Source of the DNA: Desulfarculaceae bacterium
Lineage (GTDB): Bacteria > Desulfobacterota > Desulfarculia > Desulfarculales > Desulfarculaceae
DNA length: 64,000 nt
Direction of reading: 5' to 3'
Assembly (NCBI GenBank): GCA_021737145.1
Contig: JAIPEN010000012.1
Location: 62,001 to 126,000 of the forward strand
How positions within the stretch are numbered: position 1 is the first letter of the stretch; every line of letters begins with the position of its first letter. The notes beneath the pieces were generated by a model that worked only from the letters and a program-made list of their open reading frames with translations, did not search any database and was not told the DNA's origin. Shown piece after piece: positions 1 to 10,449 of this stretch. Position numbers and translations under genes: made by a program.

Positions 1-282
1 AAATCCCGCGTACCAATTGTGGGCGTGGATCAAATCTATCGAGTGTTCTTTGCCCAGTCTGGCCAAGCGGACAAAAAGGGCCAGGTCGATGCTTTTCTTC
101 TTGTTCAGGATCAGGCTGGGCAATCCGGCTTCCTCGATATCCTCTTGCAAGGGGCCGGAACCGTCCAATGAAATCATCAGCGGATCAAAACCATGCTCCC
201 CAACCGACCTCGCCAAGGAAAGGGCCTGCCTTTCCATGCCACCGGTAATAAAACTGCTGAGAAGCATTGCGATACGTGGCAT
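1..282 (-). CDS. GT4-type glycosyltransferase, N-terminal part (runs off window)
   Basis: The first 94 codons of a gene that continues past the left edge. The N-terminus has the hydrophobic first strand and glycine-rich turn of GT-B glycosyltransferases (MPRIAMLLSSFITGGMERQA), and a conserved DLIHAHNWYAG-type stretch near the window edge, typical of family 4 enzymes that extend surface glycans from nucleotide-sugars in the cytoplasm. An in-frame ATG eight codons upstream (position 306) is an alternative start; neither has a strong SD. It lies about 65 bp downstream of the flippase gene on the same strand, so it probably belongs to the same polysaccharide operon. Acceptor and sugar cannot be told from this fragment. 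Confidence 0.8.
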   Translation of the reverse strand, partial: MPRIAMLLSSFITGGMERQALSLARSVGEHGFDPLMISLDGSGPLQEDIEEAGLPSLILNKKKSIDLALFVRLARLGKEHSIDLIHAHNWYAGF

Positions 283-347
283 TGCGCGTCCACCGGGTTT
301 ATGCATCGCCTTGTTTTAGCGAGGCTTGCTGGTCACCGTGCTAAAAA

Positions 348-1865
348 CTAGGTTTCATTTCCAGTCAGTTTGGCACGCCATTCGTCGTATTTTTCAAGCC
401 AAAACTCTTTTTCTTTTTTCCTGAGCCCCACCAGCCAAACCAGGGCAAAATCCACCAAGGTCAAAACCAAACCAGCGCAAATCAACTCCAGCCAACTGTT
501 AATCCTCCACCACTGAAAGAGGAAAAAAAGCAGGACCAAGGCCACTCCGTGGGCCACGCTGGCATGGGCGACACAGGCAAACCAATATCTTTTCAACTTC
601 AGGCCGATGCTTCGACAGGCATAGTAAGGCAAAAAGATAGGGCGAAACATGACAAAAGAGGCGCCGATGCACAGCGCCAAGACCCAAAGCGGCTGGGCAG
701 GGATGACCAGGTAGATGGACAGCAATATCAGCATGCCCTCGCCCAGGGTCAGGTAGCCGGTGTAACGATGCAGCCCTATTGCCAGCAACAGCACCTCGCA
801 GGGGCTCATGGCCAGATAGACTCCCAAGGGCACGGCGATGATGCGCACCACCTGACCGCTGGAAGCGAAGTTGGGGCCTACCCATAGATGGATGAAAATA
901 GGCCCCAACAAAAAGACGCCCATGCACAAATAACCCGCCAGGAAGACCGCGTAGCGGGTCATGTTTTCCAATAACTCCTGCATCCCCTCTTTGTTGCCGG
1001 CCACTTCCAGGGCGGCAAAGCGGGGATGGCCCACCCCCACCGCGTGGTACACCAACAGGCGGACATAGGATATCAGCCGCATCGCCACGCCGAACTGGGC
1101 CACAATGGCCGGAATCGACATGACCCCAAGCATCAAGCTCGGACCTTGGTAAACCGCGCGGCGGCCTATGTTGGAAAGCACGGCGTCCCTGCTGTAGACG
1201 ATCACGTACTTGATCGGTTCCATATTCCATTTGGGAACGACCAAGCGATCAAGGGGCACATGGCGGCGAACCGACCAGAAGAGGCACGCCTGCTGGCCTA
1301 TGACCGTGGCCAGGTGAACCAGGCTTAGGGCCAGCAGGCCACCGCCTTGAATCAACAGGAACAGGACCAGACTCAGCCGCATCAGATACAAAGTGACTTC
1401 GATTTTGCTGACCACATTGAATTTTTCACAGGCATTCAGCAGGCTCTCATAGAGCCGCCCGGTTAAATCCAATGCTCCGGCCACTCCCAGGATCACCAGG
1501 CAGATGGCAAACTCCCCCCACAGGTCCTGGGGGATATTGAAAACAGCCTGCGGGTTCAGCGCCAAGGCGAGATATATGCCGAGGACCACCAGGCTGGCCA
1601 GCATGTACAGGCTGAAGCAGCTTCCGGCGGTGATCAGAACTTCGTCGCTTTTGCCCTGGGCGAACTCGGCCGCCGACCGCCGGGTGAGGGCCAAGGTGAT
1701 GCCGCAATCGATCAGGTCCATGAAGGCCCAGACGCTCATGAGCAGCAGCCAGAGCCCGTAAACAGTCTCCCCCAGATAATGGATAATTATGGGGGTCGCC
1801 AACATGGCGGTAGTGATGTTTACGAATAACGTGATCCATTTTGCAAAGGCGTTACGTAAGAGCAA
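348..1865 (-). CDS. Polysaccharide flippase (Wzx/MVF-like membrane protein)
   Basis: A 505-residue, strongly hydrophobic protein with about 12-14 predicted membrane helices. It opens like oligosaccharide flippases: a short basic-amphipathic start followed by a helix and a GETVYGLWLLLMSVWAF-type stretch. The family moves undecaprenyl-linked repeat units across the inner membrane. The start is TTG at 1865, chosen because GAGG lies six bases upstream and no ATG fits. It is followed on the same strand by a GT4 glycosyltransferase and preceded, after a 297-bp gap, by a methyltransferase and a GT2 enzyme. The family call is firm; the glycan substrate is unknown. Confidence 0.82.
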   Translation of the reverse strand: MLLRNAFAKWITLFVNITTAMLATPIIIHYLGETVYGLWLLLMSVWAFMDLIDCGITLALTRRSAAEFAQGKSDEVLITAGSCFSLYMLASLVVLGIYLALALNPQAVFNIPQDLWGEFAICLVILGVAGALDLTGRLYESLLNACEKFNVVSKIEVTLYLMRLSLVLFLLIQGGGLLALSLVHLATVIGQQACLFWSVRRHVPLDRLVVPKWNMEPIKYVIVYSRDAVLSNIGRRAVYQGPSLMLGVMSIPAIVAQFGVAMRLISYVRLLVYHAVGVGHPRFAALEVAGNKEGMQELLENMTRYAVFLAGYLCMGVFLLGPIFIHLWVGPNFASSGQVVRIIAVPLGVYLAMSPCEVLLLAIGLHRYTGYLTLGEGMLILLSIYLVIPAQPLWVLALCIGASFVMFRPIFLPYYACRSIGLKLKRYWFACVAHASVAHGVALVLLFFLFQWWRINSWLELICAGLVLTLVDFALVWLVGLRKKEKEFWLEKYDEWRAKLTGNET

Positions 1866-2037
1866 GGATCACCTCATTGGACCGGAAGCGGAGGGGATTT
1901 CACGGCCCGTCCGGGTGAATTCCGGGCGGCTTTCTCTCTGGCCGAGCCCCAGGTCTACCCACTGCGGGCAGTCCGAATTACGGGCACGGGACAACCCGTC
2001 AATCATGCCATTCCCCATTCGCGAATTCCACCAATAA

Positions 2038-2052
2038 CCGGCCAAAGGCCGG
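2038..2052 (-). terminator. Small GC hairpin, possible terminator of the methyltransferase operon
   Basis: CCGGCC-AAA-GGCCGG forms a perfect 6-bp stem with a 3-nt loop. Read on the minus strand it is followed by TTATTGG and lies about 110 bp past the methyltransferase stop. The T tract is weak. Apart from this hairpin, nothing recognisable is seen in the 297-bp gap 1866-2162, which must also hold any promoter for the flippase gene. Confidence 0.35.
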
Positions 2053-2162
2053 GCATGGGGCCTGCGTGGCCCACCAGGCCGGAAACCACGGGCCTCGGCC
2101 GCCTTGCACCGGCAATGCCGCCCTTTGCCCCCAACCCGCCAGCCCCTTCAGAGCCCCCGAGG

Positions 2163-3080
2163 CTAAGCGGCCTTCTTGAGCACCACCAGGGCCAGACGGG
2201 CCCCCAGATCGCGCAGGCCGTAGCGGTCCCGGAAACGGGGGGCCAGCTTGAGCCGGGCCAACCGTTCCATCTGCTCGGGACCGGGCCAGGCCACTCTCTG
2301 GTGCACCACCTCCAGGCCGGCCTGGCCGAACAGCTCCAGGTAGTCCGGCAGGCGCAGCCGGTTTTGATATTGCAACCCGCTGTTGACCAGGCGCCAGGCC
2401 CCGTCCCCCAGGGTCAGAAAGTTGTAGACGCTCAGGCTAGGGTCGAAATCGGCGAAGTGATCCTGCATGTTCCACACATGGCAGATCACCCCTTGGGGGC
2501 TCACCAGGCGGCCGCACTCCCGGAGCATGGGCAGCAGCATCCGCTCGGGGATGTGCTCCAGCACGTGGCAGGAGCTCACCAGGTCAAAGGCCCCGCCGGG
2601 AAGGCCGGTGCGGCGGGCGTCCATGGGAGCGCGGTAGTCGATGCCCAGGCGCTCGCGCATCTGGTCCACGCTGTGCACCGGCTCCCGGGGCAGCGGCCGC
2701 AGGGGACGGCCGGCCAGGGCGCTCAGGCGGGGCCAGCGTTCCTGGTAGCGCTCCATGGCGTGGTTGATCAGATACCAGTCGGCAATGGGTCTGAGGTCGG
2801 CCAGGGTCTGGCTTCGCATCCCCAGGGCATACAGGGAAAGCGGCACGGCCAAATCCTGGCCCGCTCCGAACTCAAAGGCCGTGGCCGGTCCCTCGGGCAG
2901 CGGCCCCAGGCGGCGGGCGGCGTGCACGTACTGCACCGCCATCTTGAAGCGGCGCACCATCTTTTCCGGCGAATGGGGCAGGCCGTGGTACAGGTGCCGG
3001 GCCAGCAGATAGTTCAGGCGCTCGCCCCGGGGGATGGCGGAGAGAATCTTCTGGACGGCGGCCTTGGCCAGCCACCTCAC
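2163..3080 (-). CDS. Class I SAM-dependent methyltransferase
   Basis: A 305-residue protein with the SAM-binding motif I FEFGAGQDLAVPLSLYALG-like segment about a third of the way in, and the post-motif region AFDLVSSCHVLEHIPE typical of Methyltransf_11/23 enzymes. The start is GTG at 3080, overlapping the TGA of the upstream GT2 gene as GTGA, which indicates translational coupling; the open frame extends further upstream but there it only mirrors the GT2 gene. The context (glycosyltransferases and a flippase) suggests a role in modifying a surface glycan or its precursor, but the acceptor is not evident. Confidence 0.8.
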   Translation of the reverse strand: MRWLAKAAVQKILSAIPRGERLNYLLARHLYHGLPHSPEKMVRRFKMAVQYVHAARRLGPLPEGPATAFEFGAGQDLAVPLSLYALGMRSQTLADLRPIADWYLINHAMERYQERWPRLSALAGRPLRPLPREPVHSVDQMRERLGIDYRAPMDARRTGLPGGAFDLVSSCHVLEHIPERMLLPMLRECGRLVSPQGVICHVWNMQDHFADFDPSLSVYNFLTLGDGAWRLVNSGLQYQNRLRLPDYLELFGQAGLEVVHQRVAWPGPEQMERLARLKLAPRFRDRYGLRDLGARLALVVLKKAA

Positions 3081-3958
3081 GCCAACCGCTCCCACTCCAG
3101 CAGGCGGGGAGCCAGGGCCTCGGCCAGGGGATCGATGTGGCGCTTGGCCGGCCGGTTCCGGTTGAAGCAATAGCCGTGCTTGCCCAGATAATAGAGGATG
3201 CCCCGCATGTGGCTCAGCGACAGGCGGGAGAAGGGCCGCTTGTGGCTTATCTGCCGGGTGTGGTGCATCACCCGGAAATAGGGGAAGTAGACCACCGCCT
3301 TGCCCGCCTTCCAGCAGCGCAGGCACCAGTCCACGTCCTCGGGGGAATAGAAGATGCGCTCGTCCAGGGGGCCCACCAAATCGAATATCTCGCGCCGGAA
3401 AAACCAGCAGCAACTGATGGCCGTGTGCACCGGCCGGGGCTGCTCAAAGGGAAAATCAGGGTACCAGTCGGTGTTGCGCAGGGTGGGCGCGCCCACGATG
3501 CCCGGCAGCTTGCGCAGCTTGTCGGTGAGGGTGGGCAGCCTTTTCACCGAATCATAGGTGCTGCCGTCGGGCATGATGATGCGGGGGGCCAGGATGCCCA
3601 CCTCGGGAAAGCGGTCCAAAAAACCGATCACCGAACCGAGGCCGTTTTCCAAAAGCTCGGCATCGGAGTCCATTACGCACACCACCCGTCCCGTGGCCTG
3701 GTGCAGGGCCAGGTTGCGCGATACGGTGGTGCCTTTGTTTTCGGGCAGATAGATCACCTTGAGCCGTGAGCCCAGGGAGTGGCTGTATTCCCGCAAGAGG
3801 CGGTCGGTGCCGTCGTGCGAGCCGTTGTCCACCACCCATATTTCCCAGTCCAGATCGGCCGTGGTTGCCCTGAGCGCCGCGGAGCCCACCGCGCCGTGGA
3901 GCTTTCCCGCATCGTTGTGGGTGATGATTACAAAGCTGATATCAGGGCGCGGACGCAA
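3077..3958 (-). CDS. Family 2 glycosyltransferase (rhamnosyltransferase-like)
   Basis: A 293-residue GT-A fold enzyme. The nucleotide-binding N-terminus (SFVIITHND), the VVDNGSHDGT segment and the DXD-like CVMDSDAELL are all visible, followed by a hydrophobic FFRREIFDLVGPLDE segment and YSPEDVDWCLRCWKAGK, characteristic of WbbL/RfbF-type rhamnosyl or mannosyl transferases. It has no membrane helices. The start is TTG at 3958 with GGGAGG five bases upstream; the SD decides the start. It is translationally coupled to the methyltransferase gene and divergent from the GT4 gene at 4119. It presumably adds a deoxyhexose to a lipid-linked glycan; donor specificity is inference. Confidence 0.85.
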   Translation of the reverse strand: MRPRPDISFVIITHNDAGKLHGAVGSAALRATTADLDWEIWVVDNGSHDGTDRLLREYSHSLGSRLKVIYLPENKGTTVSRNLALHQATGRVVCVMDSDAELLENGLGSVIGFLDRFPEVGILAPRIIMPDGSTYDSVKRLPTLTDKLRKLPGIVGAPTLRNTDWYPDFPFEQPRPVHTAISCCWFFRREIFDLVGPLDERIFYSPEDVDWCLRCWKAGKAVVYFPYFRVMHHTRQISHKRPFSRLSLSHMRGILYYLGKHGYCFNRNRPAKRHIDPLAEALAPRLLEWERLA

Positions 3959-4038
3959 ATTGGCCTCCCGGGCTTTTCAAGGCATGATTACCAGGATAAG
4001 CGCCATGTCACCACGGGGGCAAGTGTTTCGAGATAAGG

Positions 4039-4068
4039 TTGACACCCTTGGGAGCAGATGCCTAGATT
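4039..4068 (+). promoter_or_regulatory. Sigma70-type promoter for the GT4 pair
   Basis: TTGACA at 4039-4044 is followed after 18 bases by TAGATT at 4063-4068 (or after 17 bases by CTAGAT). It lies 50-80 bp upstream of the TTG start at 4119, in the divergent gap between opposite-strand glycosyltransferase genes. The -35 box is perfect and the -10 box matches at 4 of 6 positions. Confidence 0.5.
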
Positions 4069-4118
4069 AGCCCAGGACCGCGGCCCGCCGCTTTCTGGCT
4101 GGCCATGGAGGATTTTGC

Positions 4119-5315
4119 TTGCCTGCGACCCATGACAAACCGCTGCCTCCCGCGGCCCACTCCGACCCGCTGAGGGTCCTGACCCTCACCGATCATTACC
4201 CCAATCCCCTGTATCCCCAGTGGTCGTCCTTCAACCGCCAGCAGTTGGGCGCCCTGTCCGAAAGGTGCCAACTGCGCCTGGTGGTCCCGGTTCCCTGGAT
4301 TCAGCTCCTGGCCAAGGGCCGCCTGTTCCTGCCTCCCCGCCAACAGCCCTTCCCGGTCGACTGGCCGGTTTTCTGGTACGTGCCCCGGGTGCTGAGCGGC
4401 TGGCAGGGCCGGGCCTTTTTCCATTCCTCCTGGCCTTGCTTGCGCCGGGGGGCCCGCGCTCTGCGGCCCCAGTTGCTGTTCACCACCTGCCTTTTCCCCG
4501 GCGGCTGGGCCGGCATGACGGCCGCGCGGCGGCTGGGCCTGCCCCTGGTGATCAAGTTGCACGGCAGCGATCTGATGGTCTTCAAGGACGACCCGGCGCG
4601 CCTGCCCTATCTGCGCCAGGCCCTGGCCGCGGCCGACGAGGTGGTGGCGGTCAGCCGGGCTCTGGCCCAGGAGGCGCGGGCCCAGGGCGCGTCCTCGGTC
4701 ACGGTGGTGCCCAACGGCCTGGACCGGGAGCGCTTCGCCCCCGGGGACAAGGCCTCGGCCCGGGCCGAGCTGGGCCTGCCCGCCCAAGACAAACTGCTGG
4801 TGTTCGTGGGCAGCCTGCGGCCGGTCAAAGGCCCGGACTTGGCCCTGGAGGCCCTGCCCCGCCTGCCCCAGGCCACCCTGGTTATGGTGGGCGCCGGCGA
4901 GCTGGAGGAGACCTTGCAGGCCCGGGCCGCCGAGCTGGGCGTGGCCTCGCGCGTCATATGGGCCGGGCCCCAGCCCCACCAGAAGGTGCCCCGCTATCTG
5001 GCTGCGTCCGATGCGCTGCTTTTGCCCAGCCGCTCGGAGGGCGACCCCAACGCGGTGCTCGAGGCCCTGGGTTGCGGCCGCCCGGTGGTGGCCGCCCGGG
5101 TGGGCGGGGTGCCCCAGGCGGTCAGCGAGGAGCTCAACGGAGCCATATTCCCGCCAGAAGACGTGGCGGCCATGGCCGAGGCGGCCCAGCGGGTGTTGGC
5201 TCGGGACTGGGACCCGGACCAGGTGGCCGCCACGGTGGCCGGGCGCAGTTGGCGTCAGAGCGCCGGCCAGCTTCATGAGGTGCTGGCCCGCGCGGCTGGA
5301 AAGGCGGCGGCATGA
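4119..5315 (+). CDS. GT4 family glycosyltransferase
   Basis: A 398-residue GT-B enzyme. The acceptor-side N-terminal half contains KLHGSDLM. The linker has VPNGLDRERF. The donor-binding C-terminal half has FVGSLRPVKGPDLALEAL and the EX7E-type signature EGDPNAVLEALGCGRPVVAA followed by GGVPQAV. Together these mark a retaining family 4 transferase acting on a lipid-linked or surface glycan in the cytoplasm. The TTG start at 4119 has GGAGG seven bases upstream. The 3' end overlaps the next gene by ATGA, so the two are co-translated. Sugar and acceptor are unknown. Confidence 0.85.
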   Translation: MPATHDKPLPPAAHSDPLRVLTLTDHYPNPLYPQWSSFNRQQLGALSERCQLRLVVPVPWIQLLAKGRLFLPPRQQPFPVDWPVFWYVPRVLSGWQGRAFFHSSWPCLRRGARALRPQLLFTTCLFPGGWAGMTAARRLGLPLVIKLHGSDLMVFKDDPARLPYLRQALAAADEVVAVSRALAQEARAQGASSVTVVPNGLDRERFAPGDKASARAELGLPAQDKLLVFVGSLRPVKGPDLALEALPRLPQATLVMVGAGELEETLQARAAELGVASRVIWAGPQPHQKVPRYLAASDALLLPSRSEGDPNAVLEALGCGRPVVAARVGGVPQAVSEELNGAIFPPEDVAAMAEAAQRVLARDWDPDQVAATVAGRSWRQSAGQLHEVLARAAGKAAA

Positions 5316-6544
5316 AAAGGGTGGCCCTGGTGACCTATCTCTGGCCGCCGGCCTCCGGAGCCGGGGTGCACCGCCCGGTGAAGTTCGCCCGCTATCTGCG
5401 GCGCTTCGGCTGGGACCCCCTGGTGCTCACCGCCCGCAATCCGGCCGCCCTGGCCCACGACCCGGCCCTGGCCGGCGAGCTGCCCCCTGACCTGGAGGTG
5501 GTGCGCCTGTTCAATTTGGAGGCCGGGGGCGGAGGCGGGAGCGCCTCGGCCGGCGAGGCGGCCGGGTGGAAGCGCTGGCTGGCCGGGACGGTGTTCCCGG
5601 ACCGCCACGTGCTGTGGCTGGCCACCGCCCTGCCCCACGCCCTGGCCGCCTGCCGGGCGGGCGGGGCCCAGGCGGTTTTGGCCACGGCCCCGCCCTTCAC
5701 CAGCCTCGCCCTGGGCTGGATTTTGGCCCGGCGTCTGGGCCTGCCTTTGGCCTTGGACTTCCGCGACGTGTGGAGCGGCTTTTACAGCCGTGGCTTCCAG
5801 CCCGGCCAAGCCAGCCCCTTGCGCCTGAACCTGATCCGGCGGCTGGAGGGACGCATGGTGCGCGAGGCGGCCGCGGTGCTCACGGCCAGCGCCTCCCATG
5901 CCCGGGAGCTGAACGCAAGCTACGGCGGACCGGCCGCCAAGTTCACCTGGCTGCCCAATGGATTCGACCCGGCCGACTTCGCGGCCGCAACACCGGCTCC
6001 GCCGGGCGGCAAGCTCACCCTGCTGTTCACCGGCACCCTGTTCGGGGTGACCAGTCTCAAGCATCTCTGGGCCGGGCTGGAGCTGCTCAGCGAGGCGGAG
6101 CGCGGCCGCATTCGAGTGCAGGTGGCGGGCCGCGTGGCCGGCGGCGAGACGGCCGACCCGGGCCTGCCCGGCCTGGAGGTGGTGGTGATGGGCCACCTGC
6201 CCCACGCCGAGGTGGTGCGCCGGCAACAGGAGGCCTCGGCCCTGCTGCTCACCCTGGAGGACCTGCCCGGCAGCTGGGGGGTGATCCCCAGCAAGCTCTA
6301 CGAGTACTTGGCCGCGCGCCGGCCCATCCTGGCCCTCACCGCCCAAGGCGAGGCCAGCGCCATCGTGGAGGCCTGCGGGGCTGGCGTGGTGGTTTCGCCC
6401 GGCGATCCCCGGCAGGCGGCCCGGGTGCTGCGCTCCTGGCTGGAGAGCCCGCCCCAAGCGCCCGGCCCGCCGCCCCAGCTTTTCAGCCGGGTCGACCAGA
6501 CCCGCCGCCTGGCCGCGGTCCTCGACAGCCTCGGTGATCAATAA
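5312..6544 (+). CDS. GT4 family glycosyltransferase (GT-B)
   Basis: A 410-residue GT-B enzyme starting with the strand MKRVALVTYLWPP and carrying DFRDVWSGFYSRG in the N-terminal domain, NGFDPADF at the linker, LFTGTLFGV and SKLYEYLAARRPILAL in the donor domain. This pattern is common in WcaI/capsule-type transferases, with the SK-YEYLA motif near the nucleotide-sugar site. The ATG overlaps the stop of the previous GT4 gene (ATGA). Its stop is 30 bp from that of the convergent TPR gene, with no clear terminator between them. Confidence 0.83.
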   Translation: MKRVALVTYLWPPASGAGVHRPVKFARYLRRFGWDPLVLTARNPAALAHDPALAGELPPDLEVVRLFNLEAGGGGGSASAGEAAGWKRWLAGTVFPDRHVLWLATALPHALAACRAGGAQAVLATAPPFTSLALGWILARRLGLPLALDFRDVWSGFYSRGFQPGQASPLRLNLIRRLEGRMVREAAAVLTASASHARELNASYGGPAAKFTWLPNGFDPADFAAATPAPPGGKLTLLFTGTLFGVTSLKHLWAGLELLSEAERGRIRVQVAGRVAGGETADPGLPGLEVVVMGHLPHAEVVRRQQEASALLLTLEDLPGSWGVIPSKLYEYLAARRPILALTAQGEASAIVEACGAGVVVSPGDPRQAARVLRSWLESPPQAPGPPPQLFSRVDQTRRLAAVLDSLGDQ

Positions 6545-6574
6545 GACAGAATGTGATGTGAGACAGGCCCGCGC

Positions 6575-9007
6575 TCAGTCCAGGGCGTCCTCGGCCTCGT
6601 GGGCCAAATCCAAGAGCTCTTCCAAGCGCTCATTGTCCGGCCAGCGATCCACCGCGTCCTCCAGCAGCTCCGAGGCCTCCTGGGCCTGGCCCAGGGCCAA
6701 CATGGCCCGGGCCACCACCCCCACGTGGCGGGGCTGGTCCGGCTCCTGCTGTTGGGCCCGGCGGGCCAGGGACAGGGCGATCTCGCTGTTGGCCTCCCGG
6801 TCCAGATAAAGCACGGCCAGGCCGCCCAGGGCGGCGGTGTCGCGGGGGTTGTGCTTGACCGCCTCCTTGAAGGCGGCCTCGGCCGGGGCGCTCTCGCCGG
6901 CCGCGGCCAGCATCTGGCCCAAACGGCAGTGCACCGCCGGGCGGCAGTCGGGACGGGACGCGGCCCTGCGATAGTAGTCCAGGGCCTGGTTGGTGTGGCC
7001 CTGTTGCTGGGCCAGGGCGCCCAACTGGAACAGGGTGTCCGCGTGCTTGGGCTCCAGCTCCAGGCTGCGGGCCAGGCAGGGGCCGGCCTCCTCCACCCGC
7101 TCCAGGTTCAGCAGGGCCAGGCCCAGGTTGTAATGGGCCATGAAGTCCTCGGGCGAGACCTCCACCGCCCGGCCGAAGTACTCCGCCGCCCGCTCCATGT
7201 TGCCCAAACGGCCGTGGCACACCCCCAGGGAGTTGAGCACATTGGGCTCGTCGGCCTGCAGGATCAGGGCCTTTTCATATTCAGCCACCGCCTCGGACCA
7301 GTGCCCGGCGTTGTACAGGGCGTCGCCGGACACGTTGAGGCTCACTGCGTCGCAGGCCACCGCCGAGTAAGGCTCCAGATAGCCCGCGTGCACCAGGGCC
7401 TTGGCCGCGTGATCCATTACCTCGCCCGCCTCGAACCCCTCGCGGGGATGGGCCGTCACTCCGGCCCGCACCGGCCGCCCGCCTTGGCTGCGCATGGCCT
7501 CCAGGGCCTGGCCCGCCGCCTCCAGGGCCTGGGCCGGGTCCATGTCCGGAGCCAGAATGGCAAGGGCCTCGGGCGAATAGCGCCCCACCACGGCCTCGGG
7601 CCCGAAGCTCTGGCGCGCGGCCGAAGCCAGGGCGGCCATGAGGGCCTCGGCCCCCACCCGTCCCACCACCTCGGCCATGCCTTCCAGGCCCTCCACCCCC
7701 AGCACCGCCACGGCCAGGGGCTGTCCGGTGTTGCACAGGGCCGAATAGGCGGCCATGAGCGAGCGCCGCTCCAGGGCCCCGCTGGCCTGCTCCAGGGTCA
7801 CCGCCACCTCGCCGCCCCCCAGCTCCAGGGTCTGGCGGCGGCCCGGCTCTTCGGAGGGGGCCTCCTGGGGGGCCAGGCGGTGCAGCACGTCGCCGGGGCG
7901 CAGCAGGCTGGCCGGAGCGCTCAGCTCCACCACCTCGGCCAAGGACTCCTCGGAGCCCAACTTGCTCACCGCCACCTGGGCCTTGGCCTGCTCCGGCTCC
8001 TGGCCGGGATCGCAAACCGCGAAACGCTCGCCCTCGGTGAGCCCGTGGGCCCGGCCCAGGTTGATCAGCACCCGGTCCAGGGGCATCACTTCCTGCACCC
8101 GTCCGGCCCGGGCCGCGATCTCGTGGAAGAACAGCAGCTCGTCCAGGCCGGCCCGCTCGCCCGCCTGGCGGGCCCGCTGGGCCCTGAGCTTGAGCAGGGC
8201 CCCGGTTTCGGTGGAGGGGCGGTTGCCCCGGTGGTCCATGCGGGCCGCGCCCAGGGACAGGCTCACCGGCCACGCCGGGCCTCCGTTGCCCTCGGGGCGC
8301 AACTCGGCCGCCTGGCTCGACAGCTCGCCGGCCACGGCGCGGGCCTGCTCCTCGCCGCCGGGCAGCAGCAGATAAAAAACCTCGCCCACCCGGGCCAGCG
8401 GGGTGGGCTCCGGAGCCGTCCCTTGAGCCAGGGCGGCCAGGGCCTTCAGCACCTGGTCGCTGAAGCGGCGGCCGTGGCGCTCCTGCCAGGAGGCCAGGCC
8501 CCGGGGGGCAAAGGCCAAGAGGGTCAGGCCCCCGCTATCCTGGTCGTCCAGGGTCAGGCGGCCCTGGGCGGGCGCGGCGCTCAGGCGGGCCACCTCGGTG
8601 GTCAGGGCCGCGTCCAGGGCGGCCTCGTTGCCCAGGCCGGTCAGCCCGTCGGTCTCGGCCGCCAGGCGCGAGCGCACCAGGTCCAGGGCGGTCTCCACCA
8701 GGGCGGCCAGGAAAGAGTGCACCTGGCTGGGAAGCTGCTCCGCGCTTACCCCGTTGACCGCCAACAGGCCCAGGGGCCGGGCCCCGTCCAGCAGGGGGAT
8801 GAGCAAACGGCGGTTGCCGCTGTCGAACACGGCCCGCCCCTTGCCCAGGGCCTCGCTGAGCACCTTGTAATTGGGGTCTTGCAGGCCGGGCGGAGGCAGC
8901 AGGTCGACGCGCGCGCTGCCCAGGGCCTTGCGGAAGGGAGGCTTGAGGATTTCCTCGCAACGGGAAAGGTCGCCGAAGCTCAGTCCGGCGGGCGTCGCTG
9001 GGGGCAA
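6575..9007 (-). CDS. GAF-like / tandem degenerate GGDEF / TPR protein
   Basis: An 810-residue soluble protein. Residues about 30-115 look GAF-like. DGLTGLGNE at 120-128 begins a GGDEF-type fold, but the signature loop is RVGEVFY (206-212), so diguanylate cyclase activity is not expected. Residues 300-380 form a beta-rich segment (INLGRAHGLTEGERFAV) resembling FlgT-C/GKV-type domains. A second GGDEF-like unit at about 415-545 has GRYSPEAL instead of GGDEF. Residues about 560-800 are at least five TPR repeats. The TTG start at 9007 has AGGAGG six bases upstream. It lies 11 bp downstream of selA, in the same operon. It is probably a scaffold or sensor; the function is not known. Confidence 0.7.
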   Translation of the reverse strand: MPPATPAGLSFGDLSRCEEILKPPFRKALGSARVDLLPPPGLQDPNYKVLSEALGKGRAVFDSGNRRLLIPLLDGARPLGLLAVNGVSAEQLPSQVHSFLAALVETALDLVRSRLAAETDGLTGLGNEAALDAALTTEVARLSAAPAQGRLTLDDQDSGGLTLLAFAPRGLASWQERHGRRFSDQVLKALAALAQGTAPEPTPLARVGEVFYLLLPGGEEQARAVAGELSSQAAELRPEGNGGPAWPVSLSLGAARMDHRGNRPSTETGALLKLRAQRARQAGERAGLDELLFFHEIAARAGRVQEVMPLDRVLINLGRAHGLTEGERFAVCDPGQEPEQAKAQVAVSKLGSEESLAEVVELSAPASLLRPGDVLHRLAPQEAPSEEPGRRQTLELGGGEVAVTLEQASGALERRSLMAAYSALCNTGQPLAVAVLGVEGLEGMAEVVGRVGAEALMAALASAARQSFGPEAVVGRYSPEALAILAPDMDPAQALEAAGQALEAMRSQGGRPVRAGVTAHPREGFEAGEVMDHAAKALVHAGYLEPYSAVACDAVSLNVSGDALYNAGHWSEAVAEYEKALILQADEPNVLNSLGVCHGRLGNMERAAEYFGRAVEVSPEDFMAHYNLGLALLNLERVEEAGPCLARSLELEPKHADTLFQLGALAQQQGHTNQALDYYRRAASRPDCRPAVHCRLGQMLAAAGESAPAEAAFKEAVKHNPRDTAALGGLAVLYLDREANSEIALSLARRAQQQEPDQPRHVGVVARAMLALGQAQEASELLEDAVDRWPDNERLEELLDLAHEAEDALD

Positions 9008-9018
9008 GGGGCTCCTCC

Positions 9019-10419
<1,401 letters not shown>

Positions 10420-10449
10420 GGGGTCTCCTCGCCTAAAGGTGCTCTATTA

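Noticed and set aside
6575-9007. Active diguanylate cyclase call for the GGDEF-like protein
   Set aside because: Neither domain keeps the GG(D/E)EF loop; the sequence reads RVGEVFY and GRYSPEAL.
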